The position numbers and the translations under genes are program-made. This document shows, piece by piece, positions 1 through 6,124 of a stretch of DNA of 7,453 bases; positions within the stretch are counted from its first letter, which is position 1; each line of letters begins with the position of its first letter. The DNA comes from Pseudomonadota bacterium (GTDB taxonomy: Bacteria > Pseudomonadota > Alphaproteobacteria > Sphingomonadales > Sphingomonadaceae), in NCBI GenBank assembly GCA_023432995.1, contig JAEZES010000212.1, positions 1 to 7,453 of the forward strand. Direction: 5' to 3'. A model generated the notes under the pieces. It was not told the origin of the DNA, did no database searches, and saw only the letters and a program-made list of their open reading frames with translations.

Positions 1-737
1 GCGCCGAGGACCGTGAACGGCGGGACGACCTGCAGCAGGTGACCGGCGAAGGCGCGCCACGGCCGCGGATCGACGACTGGGGCGGTCTGCTCGAACGCGC
101 CGCGGACCGGTTCGCGCAGCGACAGCACCCACAAGGCGAGCAGCAGGCCCGGCGCCCCAACGGCAATGAACGCCGCCTGCCAGCCGGCAAGCCCGAGCGG
201 CGCCCCGGTCGGCCAGGCAGCGGTCCAGCCCTGCACGACGAGCCCGCCGATCAGCAGCGACAGTCCGCTGCCGACGAACAAGCCCGACGAATAGACCGCC
301 AGCGCGGTCGCCCGCAGGCGCTGGGGAAACCAGTCAGCGATCAGCGAGTAGGCACACGGGTTGGCCGTGGCCTCGCCGATGCCGACCCCGACGCGCGCCG
401 CGGCCAGCGCGGTGCCGTTGCGGGCGAGACCGGACAGCGTGGTCATCAGCGACCACAGGGCCAGCCCCGCGGCGAGCAGGCGCGTGCGGTTCCAGCCGTC
501 GGCCAGCCGCCCGAGCGGAATGCCGAACAGCGCATAGAAGATCGCGAACGCGGTGCCGTAGAGGAAGCCGAGCTCGGCGTCGGTCAGGCCCAGGTCGGCC
601 TTGATGTCGTTGGCGAGGATCGAGAGGATCTGGCGGTCGACGAAGTTGAGCAGATAGACGAGGAACAGCACGCCGAGCGCGTACCAGCCGTAGCCGGGCA
701 CCCGCCGGTCCTCGCCGGGTTGCAGCGCCGGGTCCAC
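1..737 (-). CDS. MFS transporter, spinster-like, N-terminal part (runs off the left edge)
   Basis: This is the first 245 codons of a major facilitator superfamily transporter in the inner membrane; the rest lies beyond base 1. Residues 19-41 form the first membrane helix, with the NFVDRQILSIL stretch common in spinster-like MFS proteins. The helix 2-3 loop carries an MFS motif A variant, GRLADGWNRTRL (76-87). Hydrophobic helices follow at about 52-75, 86-105, 110-131, 145-170 and 186-206, and RVGVGIGEA (115-123) is a helix 4 signature. Substrate cannot be told from sequence. The chosen GTG start shares its G with the queC TAG stop (TAGTG), which suggests translational coupling. A second in-frame GTG at 699-701 has a better Shine-Dalgarno (GAGGA, 7 nt upstream) and would remove 12 residues. 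Family is certain; start and substrate are not. Confidence 0.88.
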   Translation of the reverse strand, partial: MDPALQPGEDRRVPGYGWYALGVLFLVYLLNFVDRQILSILANDIKADLGLTDAELGFLYGTAFAIFYALFGIPLGRLADGWNRTRLLAAGLALWSLMTTLSGLARNGTALAAARVGVGIGEATANPCAYSLIADWFPQRLRATALAVYSSGLFVGSGLSLLIGGLVVQGWTAAWPTGAPLGLAGWQAAFIAVGAPGLLLALWVLSLREPVRGAFEQTAPVVDPRPWRAFAGHLLQVVPPFTVLG

Positions 738-1420
738 TAGGCGGCGTAGTCCGTCGGGTCGGGCACCCCGGCCTCGGCAAAGCCGGCGCGACGCAGGCGG
801 CAGCTGTCGCACAGGCCGCAGGCGCGCCCACCCGGGGCAGGGTCGTAGCACGACCAGCTCATCGCCGGGTCGAGCCCGAGGCGGAAGGCTTCCTGCGCGA
901 TCCGGGCCTTGCTCCAGTGCTGCAGCGGCGCGTGGATCGCGAACGGCCGGCCCTCGACCCCATCCCTCGTCGCCAGCCGCGCGGTCTCGGTGAAGCTGGC
1001 GATGAATTCGGGACGGCAGTCGGGGTAGCCCGAGTAGTCGAGCGCGTTGACGCCGATGAAGATGTCGCGCGCGCCGAGCGCCTCGGCCCAGCCGAGCGTG
1101 AGCGAGAGAAAGATCAGGTTCCGCGCCGGCACGTAAGTGACGGGTATCCCTTCGGCAAGGCCGCTCTTGGGAACCGCCAGGTCATCGGTCAGGGCCGAGC
1201 CCCCGAATTGGCGCAGGTCGAGCGGCAGGACGACATGCCGCGTCGCGCCGAGCGCCCCGGCGATGGTCCGCGCCGCGTCGATCTCGCGGCGATGCCGCTG
1301 ACCGTAGTCGATCGTCAGCGCGTTGAGTGCGAAGCCGCGCTCGCGCGCGAGGCCCGCGGCGACCATCGAATCGAGACCGCCCGAGAGCAGCACGACAGCT
1401 TCAGGTTGGGCGCCAGCCAT
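737..1420 (-). CDS. queC: 7-cyano-7-deazaguanine synthase QueC
   Basis: QueC converts 7-carboxy-7-deazaguanine to preQ0 using ATP and ammonia, a cytoplasmic step in making the queuosine base of tRNA. The 227-residue product has the usual family length. It opens with the PP-loop ATP pyrophosphatase motif SGGLDS (13-18), followed by DYGQRHRREI (38-47), IPVTYVPARN (92-101) and FIGVNALDYSGYPDCR (121-136), all typical of QueC. The C-terminal zinc site is complete: C191, C201, C204 and C207 in SCYDP...CGLCDSC. The ATG at 1418-1420 places the PP-loop at the usual distance from the N terminus, although no strong Shine-Dalgarno is visible. It lies 46 nt after the secreted-protein gene, and its stop overlaps the start of the MFS gene by one base. 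The other preQ0 genes (queD, queE, folE) are not in the window. Confidence 0.97.
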   Translation of the reverse strand: MAGAQPEAVVLLSGGLDSMVAAGLARERGFALNALTIDYGQRHRREIDAARTIAGALGATRHVVLPLDLRQFGGSALTDDLAVPKSGLAEGIPVTYVPARNLIFLSLTLGWAEALGARDIFIGVNALDYSGYPDCRPEFIASFTETARLATRDGVEGRPFAIHAPLQHWSKARIAQEAFRLGLDPAMSWSCYDPAPGGRACGLCDSCRLRRAGFAEAGVPDPTDYAA

Positions 1421-1466
1421 TGCGCCGGGCTAGGCAGCCGCGCCGCGCTCGGCAAGCCCCGGCGCT

Positions 1467-1880
1467 TCAGCAGCTGCCCGCGTGACGAGCCTCGGCGCTG
1501 AACGAGAACGGCGTTCCGCCCTCGATCCCCTGGCTCTGGATCTGGACCAGCCCGGCCCCTTCGCGGCGGATCGAGGTGCGACCGTAGCCGTTGCCGCGGC
1601 AGGTATACTGTACGATCACCTCGTTGGCGCCATCCTGCACGACGAACCGGCTGCAGCCGCTCTGGCGATGGCGCAGCTGGATGAACTCGCGGCCGTCGCG
1701 CACGCAGATCCGCCGCTGCGTGCCGTCGTCGCGGATGCGCAGGTTCCAGGCCCCCTTGGTCAGGGTATCGAGCATCGCCAGCTCGGGCGCCTGCGCCTCG
1801 AGCGGCGCAGCCGCCAGCGTCACGGCCGCGAGCACGGCCCCGGCCTGCCACAAGTCACGCGGTTCGAATCCCGTTCGCAT
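1467..1880 (-). CDS. Small secreted DUF3617-like protein with four cysteines
   Basis: This 137-residue protein has an N-terminal signal peptide: basic and polar residues 1-9, a hydrophobic core AGAVLAAVTLAAAP (13-26), and a likely cleavage after LEA (A29, giving a mature QAPE start). The mature part contains GAWNLRIRDDG (43-53), RICVRDGREFIQLRH (57-71) and QYTCRGNGYGRTSIRRE (91-107). This pattern recalls periplasmic DUF3617-family proteins of sphingomonads. It has four cysteines, C59, C76, C94 and C137, the last being the final residue, so two disulfides are possible. The ATG at 1878-1880 is chosen because it begins the signal peptide and has ACGGAG 7 nt upstream; the reading frame stays open far upstream, but that extension overlaps hslO. 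Function is unknown. It lies 92 nt after hslO and 46 nt before queC. Confidence 0.8.
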   Translation of the reverse strand: MRTGFEPRDLWQAGAVLAAVTLAAAPLEAQAPELAMLDTLTKGAWNLRIRDDGTQRRICVRDGREFIQLRHRQSGCSRFVVQDGANEVIVQYTCRGNGYGRTSIRREGAGLVQIQSQGIEGGTPFSFSAEARHAGSC

Positions 1881-1972
1881 GGCTCTGCTCCGTTCGATCA
1901 GGCGCTCCGGTATCACAAACGCTTTCAGCGGCCAACCGCCCCGTACATACGACGAATCGTTAAGAATGGTCG

Positions 1973-2875
1973 TTAGTCCTGAATGGCGAACTCGCGCGAG
2001 CAGAACGCGCAATCGACCAGAATGATGCCGTTCTCGTCGCGCATGTCGCGGCGGTCTTCCTTGGGAAAGCGCGCAAGCACTTCCTCGAAGTGGACGATCG
2101 AGCAGCGGCACCCGCGCGCCAGCGGCACCGAAGCCTGGACGCGCACCTCCGGTTCTTCGTGAAACAGCCGCCAGATCAGACTCTCGAGCGGAAGGGCGCC
2201 GTCGATCAGTTCCTCGCGCTGGACCGAATGGGCGAGAACCGCGACATGTTCCCACTCGGGGTGGTCCATCCGCACATGGAGCCGCTCGCGTCCTTCCTCG
2301 CCCTCGGCCAGATGCTGGATCAGCAGGCCTCCGGCGACGAACGGCCTGGTGTCGAGCGCGACCGCGCTGCGGATGAGCGTCGGCACTTGCTCGCTTCGCG
2401 CGAAATAGGCCTCGACCGCTTCGGTCAGCGAGCCGCCTTCGAGCGGGACCACGCCCTGGTAGCGACGGTTGCCGGCGGCGAGTTCGAACGTGATCGCCAG
2501 ATGACCCTCGCCGAACAGCTCGGGCAGCGACGGCGCGCCGGCCAGCTCGGCCAGGAGCGCCGGATCGTGCTTGACGTAGCCGCGCAGCTCGCCGTCACGG
2601 TAGTCGCAGACGAGCAGCTCGACCACGCCGTTCCGGGTTTGCGCCTGCATCGTCAGCTGACTGCCCTCGCGTTTGAGCAGTCCGCCCATCAGCGCGGTCA
2701 GGACCAGCGCCTCGGCAAGCAGGTGCTGGATCGGTGCGGGATACTCGTGAGCGGCAAGAATTCGCTCAAGCACAGGGCCGAGCCTGACGATGCGGCCGCG
2801 CGCGTGGCAGCCGGGAATCGTGAAGCTGACCAGACGGTCGCCATCCGCGACAGGGCCTGCCGTGCGATCGTTCAT
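1973..2875 (-). CDS. hslO: Hsp33 family redox-regulated chaperone HslO
   Basis: Hsp33 is a cytoplasmic holdase that is inactive when reduced and zinc-bound. Oxidants and heat cause disulfide formation and unfolding of its linker, and it then binds unfolding proteins. The 300-residue length fits the family. The N-terminal domain (about 13-190) contains EALVLTALMGGLLKREGSQLTMQAQ (from 55) and DYRDGELRGYVKH (90-102). The redox switch is intact at the C terminus: C256 and C258 (GCRCS), a 30-residue spacer, then C289 and C292 (DCAFC), giving CXC-X30-CXXC. The gene starts 35 nt after the argF stop. Upstream of the ATG I see only a weak GGCG, so translation may depend on coupling with argF or a leader. 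It is most likely co-transcribed with argD-argF. Confidence 0.97.
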   Translation of the reverse strand: MNDRTAGPVADGDRLVSFTIPGCHARGRIVRLGPVLERILAAHEYPAPIQHLLAEALVLTALMGGLLKREGSQLTMQAQTRNGVVELLVCDYRDGELRGYVKHDPALLAELAGAPSLPELFGEGHLAITFELAAGNRRYQGVVPLEGGSLTEAVEAYFARSEQVPTLIRSAVALDTRPFVAGGLLIQHLAEGEEGRERLHVRMDHPEWEHVAVLAHSVQREELIDGALPLESLIWRLFHEEPEVRVQASVPLARGCRCSIVHFEEVLARFPKEDRRDMRDENGIILVDCAFCSREFAIQD

Positions 2876-2910
2876 GGCGCCGATATGGGGTCGAGCTGGC
2901 CGAAGTTAAG

Positions 2911-3843
2911 CTACGACAGCCGTCCGAAGCACCACAGCAGGATCGATTTCTGCGCGTGGATGCGGTTTTCGGCCTCGTCGAACACCACCGACTGACGACC
3001 TTCGAACACCTCGGCACTGACTTCCTCGCCGACGTGCGCGGGCAGGCAGTGAAGGAAACGGGCGTCGGGTTTGGCCGCCGCCATCAGCGGCCCGTTGACC
3101 TGGAACGGGGCCATCGCGGCGAGCTTGTTGTGGGCGTGCTGCTGGCCCATCGACACCCAGGTGTCGGTCACGACGATATCGGCCTCGCGGGCGGCCTCGA
3201 GCGGGTCCCGAGTCACCGTGATCCGCGCACCCTGCGCGCGCGCCTGGGCGACGATGCCCTCGTCCGGTTCGTAGCCCTGCGGCGTGCCGACGCGGACGTT
3301 GAACTTCATCAGCCCGGCCGCCTCGACGATCGAATGCAGCACGTTGTTGCCGTCGCCCAGCCACGCGACCTCGAGCCCCGGCAGCGGCTTGCCCTGCTCG
3401 ACGATGGTCAGCAGGTCGGCGACGATCTGGCACGGGTGCGACCGGTCGGTGAGCCCGTTGATCACCGGGACGGTGGCGTGGCGGGCCATGTCCTCGATCT
3501 TCGCGTGATCGTCGGTCCGCACCATGATCGCGTCGGCCATGCGGCTCAGCACGCGAGCGGTATCGGCGACCGTTTCGCCGCGCCCGAGCTGGCTGGTCGC
3601 AGAGTCGAGCACCAGCGGCGTGCCGCCGAGCTGGCGGATGGCGATATCGAAGCTGACGCGCGTACGGGTCGAGTTCTTCTCGAACACCATCGCCAGGACG
3701 TGGCCGTCGAGCGGCCTGTCGGGATCTGGCCGCCCTTTCGGCCAGCCGCGGCGCGCGGCCTTGCGATCGAGCGCGTCGCCGATCATCGCCGCGAGCGCAT
3801 CGCCGCCGGCGTCGGACAGGTCGAGGAAGTGGCGCAATGCCAT
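2911..3843 (-). CDS. argF: Ornithine carbamoyltransferase
   Basis: The enzyme joins carbamoyl phosphate and L-ornithine to give L-citrulline in arginine synthesis, in the cytoplasm as a trimer. The 310-residue protein shows the full set of family motifs: FEKNSTRTR (54-62, carbamoyl phosphate binding), a second substrate motif DRSHPCQ (133-139), GDGNNVLHS (163-171), DTWVSMGQ (227-234) with the SMG ornithine loop, and HCLPAH (265-270) with catalytic C266. The SMG loop marks it as an ornithine rather than aspartate carbamoyltransferase. The ATG overlaps the argD TGA by one base (TGATG) and has GAGG 7 nt upstream, inside argD, so the two genes are very likely translationally coupled. hslO follows 35 nt downstream. 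Confidence 0.98.
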   Translation of the reverse strand: MALRHFLDLSDAGGDALAAMIGDALDRKAARRGWPKGRPDPDRPLDGHVLAMVFEKNSTRTRVSFDIAIRQLGGTPLVLDSATSQLGRGETVADTARVLSRMADAIMVRTDDHAKIEDMARHATVPVINGLTDRSHPCQIVADLLTIVEQGKPLPGLEVAWLGDGNNVLHSIVEAAGLMKFNVRVGTPQGYEPDEGIVAQARAQGARITVTRDPLEAAREADIVVTDTWVSMGQQHAHNKLAAMAPFQVNGPLMAAAKPDARFLHCLPAHVGEEVSAEVFEGRQSVVFDEAENRIHAQKSILLWCFGRLS

Positions 3844-5033
3844 CAGGCTGCCTCGGGCGGGCTGAAGTCGGCGGCGCCCGCGGACAGCTTGTCGAAGAAT
3901 TCGTCGATCTCGGGCTCGCCGATCACCAGCGGCGGCAGCACCCGCACGGTGCTGTCGCCGGCGGCGACCGTCAGCAGCTGATGCCTGTCGCGCAGGTGCT
4001 GCATGAACGCGCGCGGCTCGACCTTCATCTTCAGTCCGAGCATCAGGCCCTTGCCGCGAACTTCCTCGAACAGCTCCGGATAATTGCCGATGAACTGCTC
4101 GAGCCGCGTCCGCAGCCGTTCGCCCTTCGCGCGCACGTCGGCAAGGAACTCGTCGTTGGCCACGGCGTCGAGCACCGCATTGCCGGCCGCCATGGCCAGC
4201 GGATTGCCGCCGTAAGTCGAGCCGTGCGTGCCGAAGGTCATCCCCCGCGCGGCCTTTTCGGTGGCGAGGCAGGCGCCGAGCGGAAAGCCTCCGCCGATGC
4301 CCTTGGCGGTAGCCAGGATGTCGGGCACCACTCCATACTGTTCGTAGACGTAGAACGTGCCGGTCCGCGCGACGCCGGTCTGCACCTCGTCGAACACCAG
4401 CATCAGGTCGTGCTCGTCGGCCAGCGCGCGCAGCCCCTCGAGGAACGCCTGCGAGGCCACTCGAATCCCGCCTTCGCCCTGGATCGGCTCGACCAGGAAG
4501 CCGGCCGTGTGGGGACCGACGGCCGCGCGTGCCGCGTCGAGATCGTCGAACTCGACATAGGTGAAGCCCGGCAGCAGCGGCAGGAAGCCCTTGTGCATCT
4601 TCTCCTGGCTCGAGGCGCTGATCGTCGCCATCGTCCGGCCGTGGAAGGCGTTGTTGAAGGTGATCAGCTCGAATTGCTCAGGGTTGCCCGCCGACTGATG
4701 GTAGGCGCGCGCGGTCTTGATCGCACATTCGACGGCCTCGGCGCCCGAGTTGGTGAAGAACACCGTGTCGGCGAAAGTCAGATCAACCAGCCGCTGGGCG
4801 AGGCGCTCGCCCTGCGGGCTGCCATAGAGATTGGAGACGTGCATCAGCGTCGCGGCCTGCTGTTGGATCGCGCCGATCAGGCCGGGGTGCGAATGCCCGA
4901 GCAGGTTGACCGCGATGCCCGCGGCAAAATCGAGGTACCGCGTGCCGTCCTCCGAGATCAGGTGGCAGTGTTCGCCGCGCACCGGGCGAACCTCGCACCT
5001 GGGGTAAACGGGCATGAGCGGCGTAATCGACAT
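3843..5033 (-). CDS. argD: Acetylornithine aminotransferase (class III, PLP-dependent)
   Basis: ArgD transfers an amino group from glutamate to N-acetylglutamate 5-semialdehyde, giving N-acetylornithine; related enzymes also act on succinyldiaminopimelate. The 396-residue length is typical. Visible motifs are YLDFAAGIAVNLLGHSHP (33-50), the phosphate-binding NSGAEA (95-100), HGRT (131-134), VEPIQGEGG (181-189), FDEVQTGVARTG (214-225) with D215 contacting the PLP ring nitrogen, the Schiff-base lysine K244 in TAKGIGGGFPLGA, and GSTYGGNPLA (271-280). The adjacent argF supports ArgD over other class III aminotransferases such as GABA or ornithine-delta types. The ATG at 5031-5033 has a good AGGAA Shine-Dalgarno (5041-5045). 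It is the first gene of the likely arg-hslO unit. A candidate promoter and a strong hairpin lie upstream. Confidence 0.95.
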   Translation of the reverse strand: MSITPLMPVYPRCEVRPVRGEHCHLISEDGTRYLDFAAGIAVNLLGHSHPGLIGAIQQQAATLMHVSNLYGSPQGERLAQRLVDLTFADTVFFTNSGAEAVECAIKTARAYHQSAGNPEQFELITFNNAFHGRTMATISASSQEKMHKGFLPLLPGFTYVEFDDLDAARAAVGPHTAGFLVEPIQGEGGIRVASQAFLEGLRALADEHDLMLVFDEVQTGVARTGTFYVYEQYGVVPDILATAKGIGGGFPLGACLATEKAARGMTFGTHGSTYGGNPLAMAAGNAVLDAVANDEFLADVRAKGERLRTRLEQFIGNYPELFEEVRGKGLMLGLKMKVEPRAFMQHLRDRHQLLTVAAGDSTVRVLPPLVIGEPEIDEFFDKLSAGAADFSPPEAA

Positions 5034-5040
5034 GGCGGTA

Positions 5041-5045
5041 TTCCT
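5041..5045 (-). promoter_or_regulatory. Ribosome binding site of argD
   Basis: AGGAA lies 7 nt before the argD ATG on the minus strand. It is the clearest Shine-Dalgarno sequence in the window and supports the ATG at 5031-5033 as the start. Confidence 0.65.
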
Positions 5046-5074
5046 ATGGAAAGCGCTTGGCGCAACGACGAATG

Positions 5075-5103
5075 GCGGCCCCCGGATGGAACCGGGAGGC
5101 CGC
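5075..5103 (-). promoter_or_regulatory. Strong stem-loop in the argD leader
   Basis: GCGGCC (5075-5080) pairs with GGCCGC (5098-5103), and CCCGG (5081-5085) with CCGGG (5092-5096), with one bulged base at 5097 and a 6-nt loop. This gives 11 mostly GC pairs. In the minus direction no U-tract follows it. It would sit at the very 5' end of the argD mRNA if the promoter above is right. It may stabilise the message, act as an attenuator, or end read-through from the cold-shock gene. Confidence 0.45.
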
Positions 5104-5113
5104 TCGTGGCATC

Positions 5114-5142
5114 CGTTTATGGTCTTGGCTGAACCCGGTCAA
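5114..5142 (-). promoter_or_regulatory. Candidate sigma-70 promoter of argD
   Basis: On the minus strand TTGACC (5137-5142, 5 of 6 to the -35 consensus) is followed after 17 nt by TAAACG (5114-5119), or after 15 nt by CATAAA. The -10 is weak but AT-rich against a GC-rich background. Transcription would start around 5107, leaving about 74 nt of leader before argD. It is the best promoter-like signal between the cold-shock stop and argD. Confidence 0.4.
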
Positions 5143-5148
5143 ACCGGG
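5134..5148. repeat. 15-bp inverted repeat over the putative argD -35 element
   Basis: CCCGGT, three bases, ACCGGG form a perfect 6-3-6 palindrome 29 nt downstream of the cold-shock stop codon. It contains the TTGACC proposed as the argD -35 box. As DNA it could be an operator for a dimeric regulator; as RNA it is a short stem with a 3-nt loop that might end or stabilise the cold-shock transcript. No T-run follows, so a classic intrinsic terminator is unlikely. Confidence 0.45.
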
Positions 5149-5176
5149 CACGGCTCGGACGATGATCCGTCGCAGG

Positions 5177-5911
5177 TCAGCTCTGAACGGGCACAAGGTT
5201 GACCGCGGAGAACTTGCCTCGTCGGTCGACCTCGAGGTCGAACTCGAATCGGTCGCCTTCATTGATTCCCGGCAAACCCGAGCGTTCGACCGCGCTGATG
5301 TGCACGAACGCGTCTTCCTTGCCGTCATCGCGAGTGATGAAGCCGAAGCCCTTCATCGAGTTGAAGAACTTGACCGTGCCGGTCGCCTTGTCGCCGGTCA
5401 GCTGGCGCTGAGGCCCGGCAGGCTTCTGCTGGACCGGGATAACGTCGCCGACGATCTGGAGGTCAGCTGCCGAAATCTTGCCGCCGCGATCGACCAGGTT
5501 GAAGGCGAGCTCCTGACCCTCGGCCAGCCCTTCGAGCCCGGCGCGCTCGACCTGGCTGATGTGGACGAACACGTCCTCACCCCCCTCATCGCGCTGGATG
5601 AAGCCGAAGCCCTTCTGCGCATTGAAGAATTTGACCTTGCCCTGACCGGTTCCGACAACCTGGGCCGGCATGCCGCCGCCGCGAGGGCCCGAGCCGCCGC
5701 GATCGCCGCCGAAGCCGCCCCCGCGCGGTCCGCCACCGAAACCGCCGCCACGCGGGCCGTCCGACCGCTCGCCGAAACGGTCGCCACCGCCGCGCCAGTC
5801 ATCTCCCCCGAACCGGGGCGGGCCTCCCTCCGCAAACGGATCGAAGCCTTCCTCCCCGAAACCATCCCGCTTGTCGCGCCCCCGGCCGCGACGACCTCTG
5901 TCGTAACCCAT
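5177..5911 (-). CDS. Two-domain cold-shock protein with a Gly/Arg-rich N-terminal tail
   Basis: Cold-shock domains bind single-stranded RNA or DNA and act as RNA chaperones in the cytoplasm. This 244-residue protein has two. CSD1 spans about 88-154, with RNP1 KGFGFI (100-105) and RNP2 VFVHIS (114-119). CSD2 spans about 176-240, with RNP1 KGFGFI (187-192) and RNP2 AFVHIS (201-206). A Gln/Pro-containing linker joins them. The first 80 residues are low-complexity: a basic start (GYDRGRRGRGRDKR), an acidic/aromatic patch (about 17-29), then repeated PRGGGFGG units with RGG elements, which suggests an intrinsically disordered RNA-binding tail. Typical CspA proteins are about 70 residues with one domain. 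An ATG at residue 81 could start a tail-less form but has no clear ribosome site. The ATG used has GAAGG 12 nt upstream. The divergent neighbour is the TerC-like gene. Confidence 0.94.
   Translation of the reverse strand: MGYDRGRRGRGRDKRDGFGEEGFDPFAEGGPPRFGGDDWRGGGDRFGERSDGPRGGGFGGGPRGGGFGGDRGGSGPRGGGMPAQVVGTGQGKVKFFNAQKGFGFIQRDEGGEDVFVHISQVERAGLEGLAEGQELAFNLVDRGGKISAADLQIVGDVIPVQQKPAGPQRQLTGDKATGTVKFFNSMKGFGFITRDDGKEDAFVHISAVERSGLPGINEGDRFEFDLEVDRRGKFSAVNLVPVQS
5336..5614 (-). repeat. Duplicated cold-shock domain, with an identical 18-bp segment at both ends
   Basis: An 18-bp sequence encoding KGFGFI occurs identically at 5336-5353 and 5597-5614, 261 bp (87 codons) apart and in the same orientation. 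It marks the RNP1 motif of each cold-shock domain, and the flanking codons for VKFFN are also alike. The two domains thus come from an in-gene duplication that has diverged elsewhere. Confidence 0.75.
5672..5761 (-). repeat. Low-complexity Gly/Arg repeat coding segment in the cold-shock gene
   Basis: Codons 51-80 encode imperfect tandem PRGGGFGG, DRGGSG and PRGGG units. The DNA is extremely GC-rich with repeated CCGCC/GGCGG blocks. Such tracts change length easily by slippage and may vary between strains. Confidence 0.7.
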
Positions 5912-5956
5912 GAACCGAACTTACCTTCGTCTCGCCCTCTGGTGACGTCCGGCGAC

Positions 5957-6000
5957 GCGGGCGAGCCCGCCAGACGGAAGCGTGGAGTCCCCCCGCTCCA
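5957..6000 (-). promoter_or_regulatory. Two potential hairpins in the cold-shock gene leader
   Basis: The predicted leader holds two inverted repeats. The first in transcription order pairs TGGAG with CTCCA (5983-5987 with 5996-6000) around an 8-nt G-rich loop. The second is the perfect palindrome GCGGGCTCGCCCGC (5957-5970), which would fold as five GC pairs closed by a CTCG tetraloop. Structured leaders are known in cold-shock mRNAs such as E. coli cspA. Whether these work as a thermosensor is inference. Confidence 0.4.
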
Positions 6001-6012
6001 TTCAGACGGCGA

Positions 6013-6042
6013 CGTATAGCCTACAAAAAACCATTGTGCGAA
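6013..6042 (-). promoter_or_regulatory. Candidate sigma-70 promoter of the cold-shock gene
   Basis: On the minus strand there is TTCGCA (6037-6042, 4 of 6 matches to TTGACA), an 18-nt spacer containing a run of six T, then TATACG (6013-6018, 4 of 6 matches to TATAAT). Transcription would start near 6006 and leave a leader of about 95 nt before the cold-shock ATG. The match is moderate and unproven. Confidence 0.4.
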
Positions 6043-6124
6043 CGATTTAAGGTTGCAGCGCTTAGAAGCCCCTGACTTGGCGCCGGCACTTGCCTTGTCT
6101 GGGGGTATCGGCGAAGAGCCGGCT

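Noticed and set aside
334..831. Minus-strand open frame of 165 codons across the queC-MFS junction
   Set aside because: It is out of frame with both genes and has the Arg/Pro/Ala-rich look of a shadow.
1855..1880. tRNA T-arm-like sequence GGTTCGAATCCCG
   Set aside because: The stem does not pair beyond two bases, there is no acceptor or anticodon arm, and the bases code for the start of the secreted protein. No sign of an integration site.
1909..1935. Possible promoter TTGGCC-N15-GATACC before the secreted-protein gene
   Set aside because: Only 4 and 3 matches to consensus with a short spacer; too weak to list as a feature, although a promoter in this 92-nt gap cannot be excluded.
1957..1975. 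TCGTTA direct repeat resembling a CtrA-type site
   Set aside because: The half-sites do not fit TTAA-N7-TTAA. One copy includes the hslO stop codon, so chance is the simpler reading.
1881..2255. N-terminal extension of the secreted-protein frame up to 2255
   Set aside because: It overlaps the hslO 3' end, has no family features, and would bury a good signal peptide. The internal ATG at 1878-1880 with its ribosome site is far better.
3837..5132. Long plus-strand open frame of 431 codons opposite argD
   Set aside because: It is the antisense of a clear ArgD with all catalytic motifs. High GC at third positions keeps the opposite strand free of stops, and its composition (rich in Arg, His, Asp, Gln) is typical of such shadows.
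5057..6019. Plus-strand open frame of 320 codons opposite the cold-shock gene
   Set aside because: The minus strand encodes two complete cold-shock domains. The opposite frame has Ala/Glu-rich content that simply mirrors them.
6053..6124. TTG-initiated extension of the TerC-like protein
   Set aside because: The added 24 residues precede the normal N terminus of the family, and the ATG at 6125 has a ribosome site.
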